DNA of 64,000 nt from UBA6107 sp034430175 (lineage in GTDB: Bacteria > Chloroflexota > Anaerolineae > Anaerolineales > Anaerolineaceae): contig DAOUFI010000009.1 of assembly GCA_034430175.1 (NCBI GenBank), positions 1 through 64,000 on the forward strand, written 5' to 3'. Positions 26,247 to 35,558 of this stretch are shown here, in pieces; the stretch's first letter is position 1, and every line of letters starts with the position of its first letter. The position numbers and the translations under genes are program-made. The notes below the pieces were generated by a model that was not told the DNA's origin, made no database searches, and was given only the letters and a program-made list of their open reading frames with translations.

Positions 26247-27848
26247 ATGGAAAATATTGCTGAACCGCTGGAAAAAAAGAATAGGAAAACTGAATTTCTG
26301 GGAATCGAAATGGGTTCCACGCGGATAAAGGCTGTCTTAATTGGAACTGACCATAAACCTATTGTCAGCGGTAGCCATGATTGGGAAAACCAATATGAAA
26401 ATGGGATCTGGACTTACCCCGAAGAAGCGATTTGGTCAGGGTTACAGGATTGTTTCTCGAAACTAAAAGTGGCTTATCAAACAAAATTCAGTGTTCCGCT
26501 CACGACAATCTCTGGGATCGGCATCAGTGCAATGATGCATGGTTATCTTGCCCTCGATAAAAACGGACGACTCCTCGTTCCTTTCAGAACATGGCGCAAC
26601 ACGATGACCGGTGCTGCATCAGAACGATTGAGCGATCTTTTCCAGTTCAATATTCCACAGCGCTGGAGCATTGCTCACCTGTATCAGGCGATACTCAATG
26701 ATGAACCGCATGTGGCTGAGATTGAATATCTGACAACACTCGCGGGTTACATTCATTGGAAATTAACTGGGAAGAAGGTCCTTGGTATTGGTGATGCATC
26801 GGGTATGTTCCCGATTAACAGTATGGGAAATGACTACGATGACGCGATGGTCAGTATGTTTGATCATCTAGTCGCTGAAAAGAAGTACCCGTGGAGACTT
26901 CGTCAGATCTTGCCTGAACCATTGCTGGCCGGTTCTGACGCAGGCGTATTAACTACGGAAGGTGCCAATTTACTTGATGCGAGTGGCGAACTTCAACCAG
27001 GGATTCCGCTTTGCCCGCCCGAAGGAGATGCCGGTACCGGCATGGTTGCGACCAACAGCGTGGCAGAACGCACCTGCAATATCTCGGCGGGGACATCAAT
27101 CTTTGCCATGGTTGTTCTGGAGAGGCCTTTATCGAAGTTGTATCCCGAAATTGACATGGTGACGACGCCAGCAGGAAAACCAGTAGCCATGGTTCATGCC
27201 AACAATTGCACCTCGGATATCAACGCCTGGATGAATTTATTTGATGAGCTGCTGGAATCATTCAAGACTTACATCGATCAAAAAACCATTTATGAAGTTC
27301 TTTTCAACAAGGCTTTAACTGGTGATCCGAATTGTGGTGGGTTGTTGGCGTACAACTTCTTCTCTGGAGAACCTATTGTCCATCTTGAAAAAGGCGCGCC
27401 GTTATTCGTTAGAACCCCAGAGAGCAATTTCTCACTGGCGAACTTTATGCGAGTTCAACTTTTTTCAAGCCTTGGAACGATGAAGATGGGGATGGATATT
27501 CTTTTTAATCATGAGAATGTCGGATTGGATCAAGCTTTGGGACATGGGGGTTTCTTCAAGACACGTGGCGTGGGGCAAAAGATCATGGCTGCTGCCTTGA
27601 ACGTCCCGGTTTCGGTCATGGAAACTGCCGGTGAAGGGGGGGCATGGGGAATCGCCCTGTTATCGGAATACCAGTGCTGCCGGACGGATGGTGAGACCCT
27701 GCAATCGTACCTTTCAAATCAAATATTCGCAAATGAAAATCGGATCACAGTAAAACCAGATCCGGTTGACGTTGAAGGTTTCAGAGAATTCATGGATCGG
27801 TTTATCAAAGGTTTGGCTATTGAACAAACCGCAGTAGAAAAGCTTTAG
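26247..27848 (+). CDS. FGGY-family carbohydrate kinase, probable ribulokinase
   Basis: A 533-residue FGGY kinase. The N-terminal domain begins EFLGIEMGSTRIKAVLIG (phosphate-binding loop) and has ISGIGISAMMHGYLALD; the C-terminal domain has ALGHGGFFKTRGVGQ and ETAGEGGAWGIALL, equivalent to the ATP-binding part. Sequence style is closer to XylB-like kinases than to enteric AraB. It lies directly before L-arabinose isomerase and L-ribulose-5-phosphate epimerase genes, so L-ribulose is the likely substrate, giving L-ribulose 5-phosphate. Xylulose or another pentulose remains possible. Confidence 0.85.
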   Translation: MENIAEPLEKKNRKTEFLGIEMGSTRIKAVLIGTDHKPIVSGSHDWENQYENGIWTYPEEAIWSGLQDCFSKLKVAYQTKFSVPLTTISGIGISAMMHGYLALDKNGRLLVPFRTWRNTMTGAASERLSDLFQFNIPQRWSIAHLYQAILNDEPHVAEIEYLTTLAGYIHWKLTGKKVLGIGDASGMFPINSMGNDYDDAMVSMFDHLVAEKKYPWRLRQILPEPLLAGSDAGVLTTEGANLLDASGELQPGIPLCPPEGDAGTGMVATNSVAERTCNISAGTSIFAMVVLERPLSKLYPEIDMVTTPAGKPVAMVHANNCTSDINAWMNLFDELLESFKTYIDQKTIYEVLFNKALTGDPNCGGLLAYNFFSGEPIVHLEKGAPLFVRTPESNFSLANFMRVQLFSSLGTMKMGMDILFNHENVGLDQALGHGGFFKTRGVGQKIMAAALNVPVSVMETAGEGGAWGIALLSEYQCCRTDGETLQSYLSNQIFANENRITVKPDPVDVEGFREFMDRFIKGLAIEQTAVEKL

Positions 27849-27892
27849 TAAGAAGAGAGCTTATACTCTTAGTTTATTTTTGGGAGTCCAGG

Positions 27893-29371
27893 ATGATATC
27901 AATCAAGGAACAAGAAATTTGGTTTATCGTTGGTTCACAACTTTTGTATGGAGACGGTGTCTTATCCACAATAGCCAAACGTGGGCAGGAAATGGCCGAT
28001 TATATCGACGCGAATCCAAATATCCCGTGTAAATTCGTGTATAAGGGAGCCATTAAATCGAACGAGGAAGTCACAGCGATTATTAAAGAAGCCAATAGCA
28101 ATGACAGTTGTGTCGGAATTGTCACCTGGTGTCATACATTTTCCCCATCAAAGATGTGGATCAATGGATTGGCACGGCTACAAAAACCGTTTTGTCATTT
28201 CGCCACCCAGTATCACGTGGAAATTCCCAATGATGAAATTGACATGGATTTCATGAACTTGAACCAGGCGGCACATGGCGATCGTGAACATGGTTTCATC
28301 GGGGCCAGATTACGATTGAACCGTAAGGTGATCGTCGGACATTGGAAAGATGATGAAGTACTAAAGGAACTTGGTCAATGGATGCGTGCCGCGGTCGGGT
28401 ATAAAGTCAGTCAGAACCTATCTGTCGTCCGTTTTGGCGATAATATGCGCGAAGTGGCGGTAACTGAGGGAGACAAGGTTGAAGCTCAGATAAAACTGGG
28501 TTGGCAGGTGAACACCTGGCCGGTTGGTGAGTTGGCTAACGAAATTAACAAAGTTACCGAAGCTGAAGCTCTCGCCAAAGTTGAAGAATATAAAAATGCC
28601 TACACAATTAAGACGGATAATTTCCACGCGGTGGTTTATCAAGCAAAGGAAGAAATCGCAATCGAGCGCATTCTTAATCGCGAAAACGCATCAGCTTACA
28701 CGAATACATTCCAGGACCTTTGGGGTATGGAGGAATTGCCGGGTATCGCGTCTCAGCATCTGATGCAAAAAGGGTATGGATATGGCGCGGAAGGTGATTG
28801 GAAGATGTCGGCCATGGTTCATATCATCAAAGCAATGACCCAGGGACTCACGGGGGGCAGTACCTTCATGGAAGACTACACCTATCATTACAAAAAGGGT
28901 CATGAGTTTTCACTTGGCGCCCATATGTTGGAGGTTTGCCCCTCCATTGCAGCGTCAAAACCCCGTGTTGAAGTTCACCCGCTGGGAATCGGTGATCGGG
29001 AACCGCCAGCGCGGCTCGTTTTTGAAGGACATCCAGGAGATGCTATTGTGGTGTCTCTGATCGATATGGGTGGTCGTTTACGCATGATCGTCCAGGATAT
29101 CGAATGCGTTAAGCCGATCATGTCCATGCCCAACTTACCGGTAGCCCGGGTGATGTGGAAGATCAAACCTAACCTGCGCGAGGGTATTCGCCAGTGGATC
29201 ACAGCCGGAGGCGCTCATCACACAGTGCTTTCCTTTGACGCTTCAGCGCAGATGCTTGAAGATTGGGCAGAAATGATGGATATTGAATATGTTCATCTCG
29301 GCGAAAAGATCACCACTACTGAATTGAAGCAACAACTTCGAGTGAACGATCTGCTGTGGAAACTGAGGTAA
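27893..29371 (+). CDS. araA: L-arabinose isomerase
   Basis: A 492-residue enzyme converting L-arabinose to L-ribulose, needing Mn2+. It aligns along its whole length with E. coli AraA: EIWFIVGSQLLYG at the N-terminus, WCHTFSPSKMWINGL, DMDFMNLNQAAHGDRE, RFGDNMREVAVTEGDKV, GYGAEGDWKMSAM and FMEDYTYHY, with the metal-binding Glu and His residues in the last blocks. It follows the kinase by 44 bases and is 1 base from araD. Start follows GGGAG. Confidence 0.96.
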   Translation: MISIKEQEIWFIVGSQLLYGDGVLSTIAKRGQEMADYIDANPNIPCKFVYKGAIKSNEEVTAIIKEANSNDSCVGIVTWCHTFSPSKMWINGLARLQKPFCHFATQYHVEIPNDEIDMDFMNLNQAAHGDREHGFIGARLRLNRKVIVGHWKDDEVLKELGQWMRAAVGYKVSQNLSVVRFGDNMREVAVTEGDKVEAQIKLGWQVNTWPVGELANEINKVTEAEALAKVEEYKNAYTIKTDNFHAVVYQAKEEIAIERILNRENASAYTNTFQDLWGMEELPGIASQHLMQKGYGYGAEGDWKMSAMVHIIKAMTQGLTGGSTFMEDYTYHYKKGHEFSLGAHMLEVCPSIAASKPRVEVHPLGIGDREPPARLVFEGHPGDAIVVSLIDMGGRLRMIVQDIECVKPIMSMPNLPVARVMWKIKPNLREGIRQWITAGGAHHTVLSFDASAQMLEDWAEMMDIEYVHLGEKITTTELKQQLRVNDLLWKLR

Positions 29372-29372
29372 T

Positions 29373-30080
29373 ATGCTCGAGTCGTTGAAGGAACAGGTTC
29401 TTGAAGCCAACCTCGCCTTGCCAAAATTCGGTCTGGTCGTATTTACCTGGGGGAATGTCTCAGGGTTTGATCGTGAACGTAGCTTACTTGTGATCAAACC
29501 CTCCGGGGTAAATTACGGGGAACTCACACCTGAGAAAATGGTGGTCATTGACCTCAATGGCAAGGTAATCGAAGGAAACTTGAAACCTTCATCAGATACT
29601 CCTACTCATATCGAGCTTTACAGGGCCTTTCCCGGGGTCAACGGAGTCGTTCATACTCACAGCCGGTGGGCGACCAGCTTCGCTCAGGCTACCAGGTCAA
29701 TTGAGCCAACCGGTACCACCCACGCGGATCATTTTTACGGTCCGGTTCCATGCACTCGGTCTTTGACGACAGCAGAGATCAACGGCAATTATGAACAAGA
29801 GACTGGGAAGGTAATTGTTGAAACACTAAATGGGATTGATCCTTTATCGGTACCTGCTGTTTTGGTGGCTAACCATGGGCCTTTCTGTTGGGCGGCAACT
29901 CCGATGAAAGCCGTGGAAAACGCTGTGGTTTTGGAAGAAGTCGCTTTTATGCAGTATCACGCGTTGGCGCTCAATCCTGACTTAAAAAACCTGCAAAGTG
30001 AATTATTGGATAAACACTTTTTACGTAAACATGGCAAGAACGCTTATTACGGTCAATCATCACAGGATAAACAATCATGA
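29373..30080 (+). CDS. araD: L-ribulose-5-phosphate 4-epimerase
   Basis: A 235-residue class II aldolase-like epimerase that converts L-ribulose 5-phosphate to D-xylulose 5-phosphate. Motifs are FTWGNVSGFDRE, IKPSGVNY, SSDTPTHIELY, and the zinc site VHTHSRWATSFAQ with a later VLVANHGPFCWA. Length is normal. It starts 1 base after araA and overlaps the next gene by 4 bases, so these genes are translated together. It completes the arabinose route into the pentose phosphate pathway. Confidence 0.95.
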   Translation: MLESLKEQVLEANLALPKFGLVVFTWGNVSGFDRERSLLVIKPSGVNYGELTPEKMVVIDLNGKVIEGNLKPSSDTPTHIELYRAFPGVNGVVHTHSRWATSFAQATRSIEPTGTTHADHFYGPVPCTRSLTTAEINGNYEQETGKVIVETLNGIDPLSVPAVLVANHGPFCWAATPMKAVENAVVLEEVAFMQYHALALNPDLKNLQSELLDKHFLRKHGKNAYYGQSSQDKQS

Positions 30081-30967
30081 ATAAAAAGACATTTCAAAAC
30101 CAGGATTGCGTCGTGCTGGAAAATGCTGATTTGGAATTGCTTATTCCTGAAGCGATTGGTCCACGCGTGCTTTCCTTAAAATTCCGCGGGAGTGAAAATC
30201 TCTTTGCTGAACTGCCAGACTTCACCACCAGAAGACCTGATGGAGAACTTTATCACTTCTATGGTGGGCATCGGCTATGGTTGACTCCTGAGGAACCGAT
30301 GTTTTCCTATGGCCTCGATGACCAGCAGGTTCAAATCAGTGAAACACGGGACGGAATCTTGGTCAAGAAATCCATTGAACCTGAAACCGGCATCCAGAAG
30401 TCTCTCCTTTTTACCCTGGATGCGGACCATCCAAAATTAATAGTCACTCATAGACTATCGAACCATGGTACCGCATCCATCGATTATTCCGCCTGGGCGA
30501 TCACCCAGTTAAAAACCGGGGGTATTGCCATCCTGCCGCAATCGGTTACTCCGACAGGGTTGCTGCCCAATCGCATGCTTGGATTGTGGCCATATACTGA
30601 CTTGGCTTCACCGAGCTTGACATTGGGGAAAAGTTTCTTGCTATTACGAGCAAACTTAAGGAGTCCATTCAAGGTTGGCTTTCCAAATCCGCGTGGTTGG
30701 TTGGCATACTGGCAAAAAGGGATCCTGTTTGTCAAACGCGCGAATTTCGACCCATCAGCTCGTTACAGTGATTATGGATGCTCAAGCGAATGCTATTGCA
30801 ATGAACAGTTTATTGAACTCGAAACACTTGCTCCGTTAAAATCATTGGCCCCTGGTGAAACGATCACCCATGTTGAAAACTGGGAATTATTTGGTGATGT
30901 TCCTGAACCGAAAGATGAGGATACTGTTTGGAGAATGGTTGAAATGCTTGGGCTTGAAAAACAATAA
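30077..30967 (+). CDS. Aldose-epimerase-like protein (DUF4380-like)
   Basis: A 296-residue, probably cytoplasmic, beta-rich protein with the general pattern of galactose-mutarotase-like folds: EAIGPRVLSLKF, YGGHRLWLTPEEP, and a late YSDYGCSSECYCNEQFIELE block. It overlaps araD by 4 bases and ends the operon. A role as a mutarotase that interconverts arabinose anomers would fit, but the catalytic His/Glu pair is not clearly conserved, so this stays a family-level guess. Confidence 0.75.
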   Translation: MNKKTFQNQDCVVLENADLELLIPEAIGPRVLSLKFRGSENLFAELPDFTTRRPDGELYHFYGGHRLWLTPEEPMFSYGLDDQQVQISETRDGILVKKSIEPETGIQKSLLFTLDADHPKLIVTHRLSNHGTASIDYSAWAITQLKTGGIAILPQSVTPTGLLPNRMLGLWPYTDLASPSLTLGKSFLLLRANLRSPFKVGFPNPRGWLAYWQKGILFVKRANFDPSARYSDYGCSSECYCNEQFIELETLAPLKSLAPGETITHVENWELFGDVPEPKDEDTVWRMVEMLGLEKQ

Positions 30968-31043
30968 AGGTCATTCAGGTTTCTTCTCCTATAAGTAATT
31001 AAAGAATCTTTTCTCCTTTCCTATAGAATGCACATGTACCAAA

Positions 31044-31071
31044 TCACCACCTGCCAATTGGCAGGTGGTGA
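31044..31071. terminator. Perfect palindrome between convergent operons
   Basis: A 28-base perfect palindrome with half-site TCACCACCTGCCAA. It sits between the arabinose operon and the opposing MATE gene, so a shared two-way terminator is likely, although the flanking A/T runs are short. Confidence 0.55.
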
Positions 31072-31089
31072 TGAATTAAATGGATTAAG

Positions 31090-32445
31090 TTACATCGCAC
31101 CCTTTTCGGGTGGTTCGAACAATTTCCCTGATTTGCGAAGGAAGAAAAGCGCGATCAAACACAGGATGAATTCTGAGATCGATTCGGAAAGCCAGATTCC
31201 GGTAAGAGAGAATAACTTGGAAGTTAACAGTAACACTGGCAGTTTGACCAGCAGGATACCTCCCAACGTGATCATCAATGCCTCTCTGGCTCGTCCGGCA
31301 GACTGGAAGAAAGCAGCTACCAGTAAAGAGATTCCACCCACCGGGCAAGCCAGTGCCATTAATTGCAGGGCGGTCCGTCCTTCAGAGATGATAAGCGATT
31401 CTTTTGAAAGTAAAGATAGCATTGCTGTTGGAATCACCAGACAAAGGCAACAAACCAAGATCCCGTACACTATTGATGACCCAATGGAAAGCTGGATGGT
31501 TTGCCTGACTCGGTCGAATTTCTTCTGCCCGAAGTTATATCCTGCGATCGGCTGCATTCCCTGGACAATGCCTGTTTGAGGCATATTCAGACTGGAATAA
31601 AGACGGCTGACAATGGCAAACACCCCGAGAGCTGTATCCCCACCGATCACTTTGAGCAGATTGTTCGTTACGATCACTACAATACTGGCACTGAGGTTTT
31701 TTACAAATGAAGGAAATCCGATGAGCAGCACTTCACCTATGGTTGGCCAATGCGGAATAAAGTATTCCGCTTTAATGTTGTAAGAACGATTCTTTTTGAA
31801 GAAAAAGAAATAGATGCTCATTCCAGCCGAGATGGCTTGGCCGGCCACAGTTGCCAGAGCAGCTCCTGCGACACCCATCTTTAGGATCATGATAAAGAGC
31901 CAACACAAAACGATGTTGGTTGTAACCGGGATGATCCACATGGCAGTGGAATATCGGATATTACCGTCAGCGCGCACGATTGTCGAATAGCCAGTACTGG
32001 TGATGGCTCCGAGGAAAATGATACGCCCGTAGGTAATGGCGTATGGGGCGACACTCTCAGTCGCGCCAAAAAGATAGACGATCGGTTTGATAAAGATTGC
32101 TCCGAAAATCGAGATCACGATTGCCACTGCCCAGAAAACAAGAAAAGTGTTCGCGATGGCTTTCGAAGCTTTCTCGTGATTACCTTCTCCCAGCGCGCGA
32201 GAAACGATCGACGCCCCGCCCGCCCCTACTGTTGTGGCTACCCCGCCCAACGCGATCAATACCGGAGAGATGATCGATGCTCCAGCTGCTGCCAGAGAGT
32301 TGATACCGACCGATAAGAAATAAGTATCGGTGATGCTGTAGAAGGCATAAACAAGCAGAGCCAACGTAGTCTGCGATGACATCTCCCATAGCAGTTTACC
32401 TACCTTCTCGGTGCCCAATCGTTCAGCTTTTGATGTGACAGTCAT
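31090..32445 (-). CDS. MATE family efflux transporter
   Basis: A 451-residue transporter with about 12 helices in two mirrored halves (N-terminal half AGASIISPVLIALGG, matching C-terminal half beginning near IGFPSFVKNLSAS), typical of Na+- or H+-driven MATE drug exporters. QPIAGYNFGQKKFDRV, seen near the middle, is a family hallmark. It lies 4 bases behind the APH-like kinase gene, so the pair is one operon, likely repressed by the divergent TetR protein. The exported compound is unknown. Confidence 0.92.
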   Translation of the reverse strand: MTVTSKAERLGTEKVGKLLWEMSSQTTLALLVYAFYSITDTYFLSVGINSLAAAGASIISPVLIALGGVATTVGAGGASIVSRALGEGNHEKASKAIANTFLVFWAVAIVISIFGAIFIKPIVYLFGATESVAPYAITYGRIIFLGAITSTGYSTIVRADGNIRYSTAMWIIPVTTNIVLCWLFIMILKMGVAGAALATVAGQAISAGMSIYFFFFKKNRSYNIKAEYFIPHWPTIGEVLLIGFPSFVKNLSASIVVIVTNNLLKVIGGDTALGVFAIVSRLYSSLNMPQTGIVQGMQPIAGYNFGQKKFDRVRQTIQLSIGSSIVYGILVCCLCLVIPTAMLSLLSKESLIISEGRTALQLMALACPVGGISLLVAAFFQSAGRAREALMITLGGILLVKLPVLLLTSKLFSLTGIWLSESISEFILCLIALFFLRKSGKLFEPPEKGAM

Positions 32446-32449
32446 TTGA

Positions 32450-33427
32450 TCAGTTTTCTTGCAGCCAGGTGACTGCTGGGATCATCAGCATCTTAGCCAT
32501 ATTGCTTACTTCATCAGTATCATAATTTCGGTAATAACACTCCGTTTTCATGACCAGGGCGAGGTGTAGCGTGTATAAATGATTGCGGATGTCTTCTTCA
32601 TGGGTAAAGGTTGTTTTGCCATATCCTTTCAGACTTTCCAAACTTCCGCCAAAAGCCAATGCTCGGAACTGGCCTTCCATCAAGGGATCACCCCAAAAAG
32701 CGCGTTCAAAATCAAGGATGCCTGAGATCTTTCCATTTTCAACGAAAAAGTTCAAATCCCATGCGTCCCAGTGGACAAGTTGAGGAGTCGTCACTTCTTC
32801 CAGCGCGTATGAGTGGTTGTAGATAACTTCCTTGAGCTCAGTAATACTAAAGGGATACTCGGCGTTCTTTCGCTTTCCATCTTCAAGGATGGAATCGCAG
32901 ATCTTGAGAAAAGCATCCTTCCAGGTTGAGGCGCGTAAATCAGGATTGCCATCGTAACCGTAATAGGTACCTGTGAACCCGTTGATCTCGTGAACAATGC
33001 GACCGATTTGTTGATCGATATCTGCCTGCGCCGCGGGGGAAAGGGATTTCTTGATATGGTCATAATTTGATCCAGATAGCTTCTTCATGAAAAAGTAATC
33101 CGAATCGCACAGATCATGAGCGGTGTCGTAATAATAAATCTCAGGCACGGGGATGGCTGGGTTCTTCGCGGCCATGCGCATGGTAGCGACTTCGGTGGTC
33201 ATGATAGATTTCTCGTAGGCAAGTACTTCTGCTCCCGGGGGGGGCGCAATTTTGAGGATGACCTCTCTACCGTCAGAAAGTATTACATTGTAAACAACAT
33301 TAAACCAGCCTTCTTTCAATTCGGTCACGGCGTCAGCGTTGTTTGCCAGAGTTAAACCTGGAAAAGCGCGCTCTACCATACGTGCAATTTGTTCCGGTGT
33401 CTTTCTATTTTTAGTCTTGCTTTCCAT
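32450..33427 (-). CDS. APH-family (aminoglycoside phosphotransferase-like) kinase
   Basis: A 325-residue kinase-like protein. ATP-binding Lys lies in GREVILKIAPP; the catalytic loop is LVHWDAWDLNFFV (the H-x-D-x-x-x-x-N pattern) and the metal motif is ILDFERAFWGDP. The start is set at MESK because GAGAAGG lies just before it; the longer frame would add a hydrophobic, unlikely 48-residue N-terminus. It is in the same transcript as MATE and divergent from a TetR regulator. Aminoglycoside, macrolide or small-metabolite phosphorylation are all possible; no drug can be named. Confidence 0.88.
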   Translation of the reverse strand: MESKTKNRKTPEQIARMVERAFPGLTLANNADAVTELKEGWFNVVYNVILSDGREVILKIAPPPGAEVLAYEKSIMTTEVATMRMAAKNPAIPVPEIYYYDTAHDLCDSDYFFMKKLSGSNYDHIKKSLSPAAQADIDQQIGRIVHEINGFTGTYYGYDGNPDLRASTWKDAFLKICDSILEDGKRKNAEYPFSITELKEVIYNHSYALEEVTTPQLVHWDAWDLNFFVENGKISGILDFERAFWGDPLMEGQFRALAFGGSLESLKGYGKTTFTHEEDIRNHLYTLHLALVMKTECYYRNYDTDEVSNMAKMLMIPAVTWLQEN

Positions 33428-33562
33428 GCCTTCTCTCCGTTTGATAAAAATTTTTTTGAATATAAATATCGTTGAAGCCAGAAGAAGATTTATATAATTC
33501 CTTGTTTTTTTGAAGGGATTCATGAAATACTTCCAAACCGAAGGTAGGTAATGATGGAGTTT

Positions 33563-33591
33563 ATTGTACACATAAAACTTACCTAACGCAA
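33563..33591 (-). promoter_or_regulatory. Promoter of the kinase-MATE operon
   Basis: Minus strand TTGCGT, 17-base spacer, TACAAT. The -35 box and spacer lie inside the inverted repeat at 33577-33602, so repressor binding would block it. Confidence 0.65.
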
Positions 33592-33602
33592 GTTAGGTAA
33601 GT
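33577..33602. promoter_or_regulatory. Inverted-repeat operator shared by divergent genes
   Basis: ACTTACCTAAC at 33577-33587 and its exact mirror GTTAGGTAAGT at 33592-33602, separated by four bases. The location between a TetR gene and an efflux operon makes it the probable TetR operator. Confidence 0.8.
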
Positions 33603-33624
33603 ATACGTGTTGTATAATAAGGAT

Positions 33625-34230
33625 ATGACAAATTCAAGAACACCCAGACGCACCCAGGCTGAACGAACCCGTGCCAGCAAAGAGAAGATCATCCGTGCCG
33701 CCATGGAATTTTTTGCCAAGCAGGGTTATCGGGGTGCCACCCTGGCTGAGATAGCCAAGGCAGCCAACCTGACCGAGCCCGGATTGCTGCATCATTTTCC
33801 AAGCAAGAATCATCTTTTGATGGCGGTGCTGGCGGAGCGCGATCGCATGGATCGCGAACGTTTCGACCTTTCGGGGATGGATGATGAAGAAGCGCTCTTT
33901 ACATCCGCGCAACAACTGGTGGAACACAATGAAACTGTTCCGGGTCTGGTGAAGTTGTTTACCACACTGGTAGCTGAGAGTGTGCAAGAAGAACATCCCA
34001 GCCATGAATTCTTCATGCGGCGTTATCAAAAAGTGCGCGAACAGGTGGTTGATGTCCTGCGCGATGGCCAGGAAAAGGGAAAAGTACGGACGGATATTTT
34101 AGCAGAGGATCTGGCAGTAATGATCTATGCCATGATGGACGGCCTGCAGGTTCAGTGGCTTTATGAACCAGAAAAGATCGATATGGCTGGAATTTTTGAG
34201 CGATTCATACAGTTATTACAGGTCAAGTAA
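33625..34230 (+). CDS. TetR-family transcriptional regulator
   Basis: A 201-residue TetR protein. The DNA-binding domain has KEKIIRAAMEFFAKQGYRG, LAEIAKAANLTEPGLLHHF and SKNHLLMAVLAERD; the helical ligand domain follows. The ATG is 7 bases after a TATAAT at 33613-33618, so its transcript may have almost no leader; the frame's earlier GTG is less likely. It is divergent from the APH-like and MATE genes and very likely represses both them and itself from the inverted repeat between them, with the exported compound as inducer. Confidence 0.92.
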   Translation: MTNSRTPRRTQAERTRASKEKIIRAAMEFFAKQGYRGATLAEIAKAANLTEPGLLHHFPSKNHLLMAVLAERDRMDRERFDLSGMDDEEALFTSAQQLVEHNETVPGLVKLFTTLVAESVQEEHPSHEFFMRRYQKVREQVVDVLRDGQEKGKVRTDILAEDLAVMIYAMMDGLQVQWLYEPEKIDMAGIFERFIQLLQVK

Positions 34231-34388
34231 TAATTACTAACCCAAACTATTTCCTTCAAATTTTTTCACAAAGCAGGCAACAAATAATTCATTGATTACT
34301 ATCACAACCTGCCCAACCAGAAGAGCGCGTGGGTGATTTCATAGCTGACCGACCTGTACCTGTCCATATCATGTGGGAAGATACTGAC

Positions 34389-34922
34389 TTACCAGGGTAA
34401 GCCACGGATGTCGATGTTACCGGTTGGCCATTCCTGATCGGATAGCGAGAGAATCATGACAGGAGTTTTCAACGTGCGGCGCTGATTTTCCTGCCAGTAG
34501 TCAAGTGAGTTGGCGACTTTTTGCCATCCCGCTGCGCCATAAAATGTTTCCAGTTTCTCATCACAAATCAACAGCCCAAAATTTGCGCGTTGTTCTTTAG
34601 ACAGGAAATCACGAATCTTAGCAAGCAATTGTGAAGAGTATCCCTTTCGTCGATATTTTGGATGAGTGGCAACACCACCCACACCAACTACCAACAGGCT
34701 GATAGCGCCTGCCTTGACCTGCCGATAGACCAGACACAGCTGAGAGACCAGCAGGCCATCAATAAACCCAACTGCCATGGCGTCTGCCGATGACCATTGG
34801 ACGTCTTTGAGTTCATCCTCCAATGGCTCATTAAACGCCAGACTGTCCAATTCTTTGATCTGTTTTCTTAATTCAGGAGAGATTTCTGCGTTCGATAAAA
34901 TGCGAAATTCTAACTCGTTCAT
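34389..34922 (-). CDS. GNAT-family N-acetyltransferase
   Basis: A 177-residue acetyltransferase. The acetyl-CoA loop is seen as VGGVATHPKYRRKGYSSQLL (motif A, R/Q-x-x-G-x-G/A), with the preceding beta strand AISLLVVGV and a C-terminal ETFYGAAGWQ. The start is set at MNELEF behind GAGGATC; the open frame runs 41 codons further upstream but without support. No neighbour suggests the substrate. Confidence 0.82.
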   Translation of the reverse strand: MNELEFRILSNAEISPELRKQIKELDSLAFNEPLEDELKDVQWSSADAMAVGFIDGLLVSQLCLVYRQVKAGAISLLVVGVGGVATHPKYRRKGYSSQLLAKIRDFLSKEQRANFGLLICDEKLETFYGAAGWQKVANSLDYWQENQRRTLKTPVMILSLSDQEWPTGNIDIRGLPW

Positions 34923-35558
34923 GAAAAGATCCTCGATTTGGTCAAATCCGTAGTTGTCGATTCCAGCCGTGATGCACCACTGATGAAAGTCGAAACGAAC
35001 GGGATAGTGATGATGATCAACACAAACAAGCCTTTCATCATTCACACTGACAGGAATGGGTCAGGTTGAAATTGATGAGGATGGTGAGTTGGTTATTGCC
35101 GCAATCATCGGTCAAAAGTAAGCAATAGGTTAAGCCACGAATTCTAGTATACCCATTTTTATCGAAAGTGTATTTGGCTGCGATAAAAATGCATTAACAA
35201 AAATTCACCTTTCACTGTGAACTCCCACCAGGTATCGCCTTAGGTGATATCCGCGATTTTGACAATTTTCGCTCAGGTAGACCTATTCATAATGCGCCGA
35301 GAATCCTTTTCGCTTGATTCTTAGCTCCATTAGGATGAATCAATAATCAACGTGATCATTATTTCAGGTAATCACCGCCGATTTGGATTTTCGTTTCCTG
35401 ATTGCAGGTATGCTGGAAAAAATTTTCCTAAAAGAAAACAAGTTGGGTAAGGCAATTGCTTTGATCGAGAGTTTATTCTCATCCCTGGTTTAACAAAGTT
35501 GTAAAGGAGGATTAGAATAGAGTTTCTGCTGGCATGATTTGTTTTCGGAGCTGATTTG
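34923..35558. other. Intergenic stretch with possible decayed coding pieces
   Basis: About 640 bases. On the plus strand, short coding-looking pieces occur: GIALGDIRDFDNFRSGR near 35230-35280 and MLEKIFLKENKLGKAIA near 35408-35460, in different frames with stops between. I cannot name a parent gene. A GGAG before 35559 serves the next gene. Confidence 0.3.

Noticed and set aside
31028..31579. 183-codon plus-strand frame
   Set aside because: Antisense to the C-terminal half of the MATE transporter and overlapping the palindrome.
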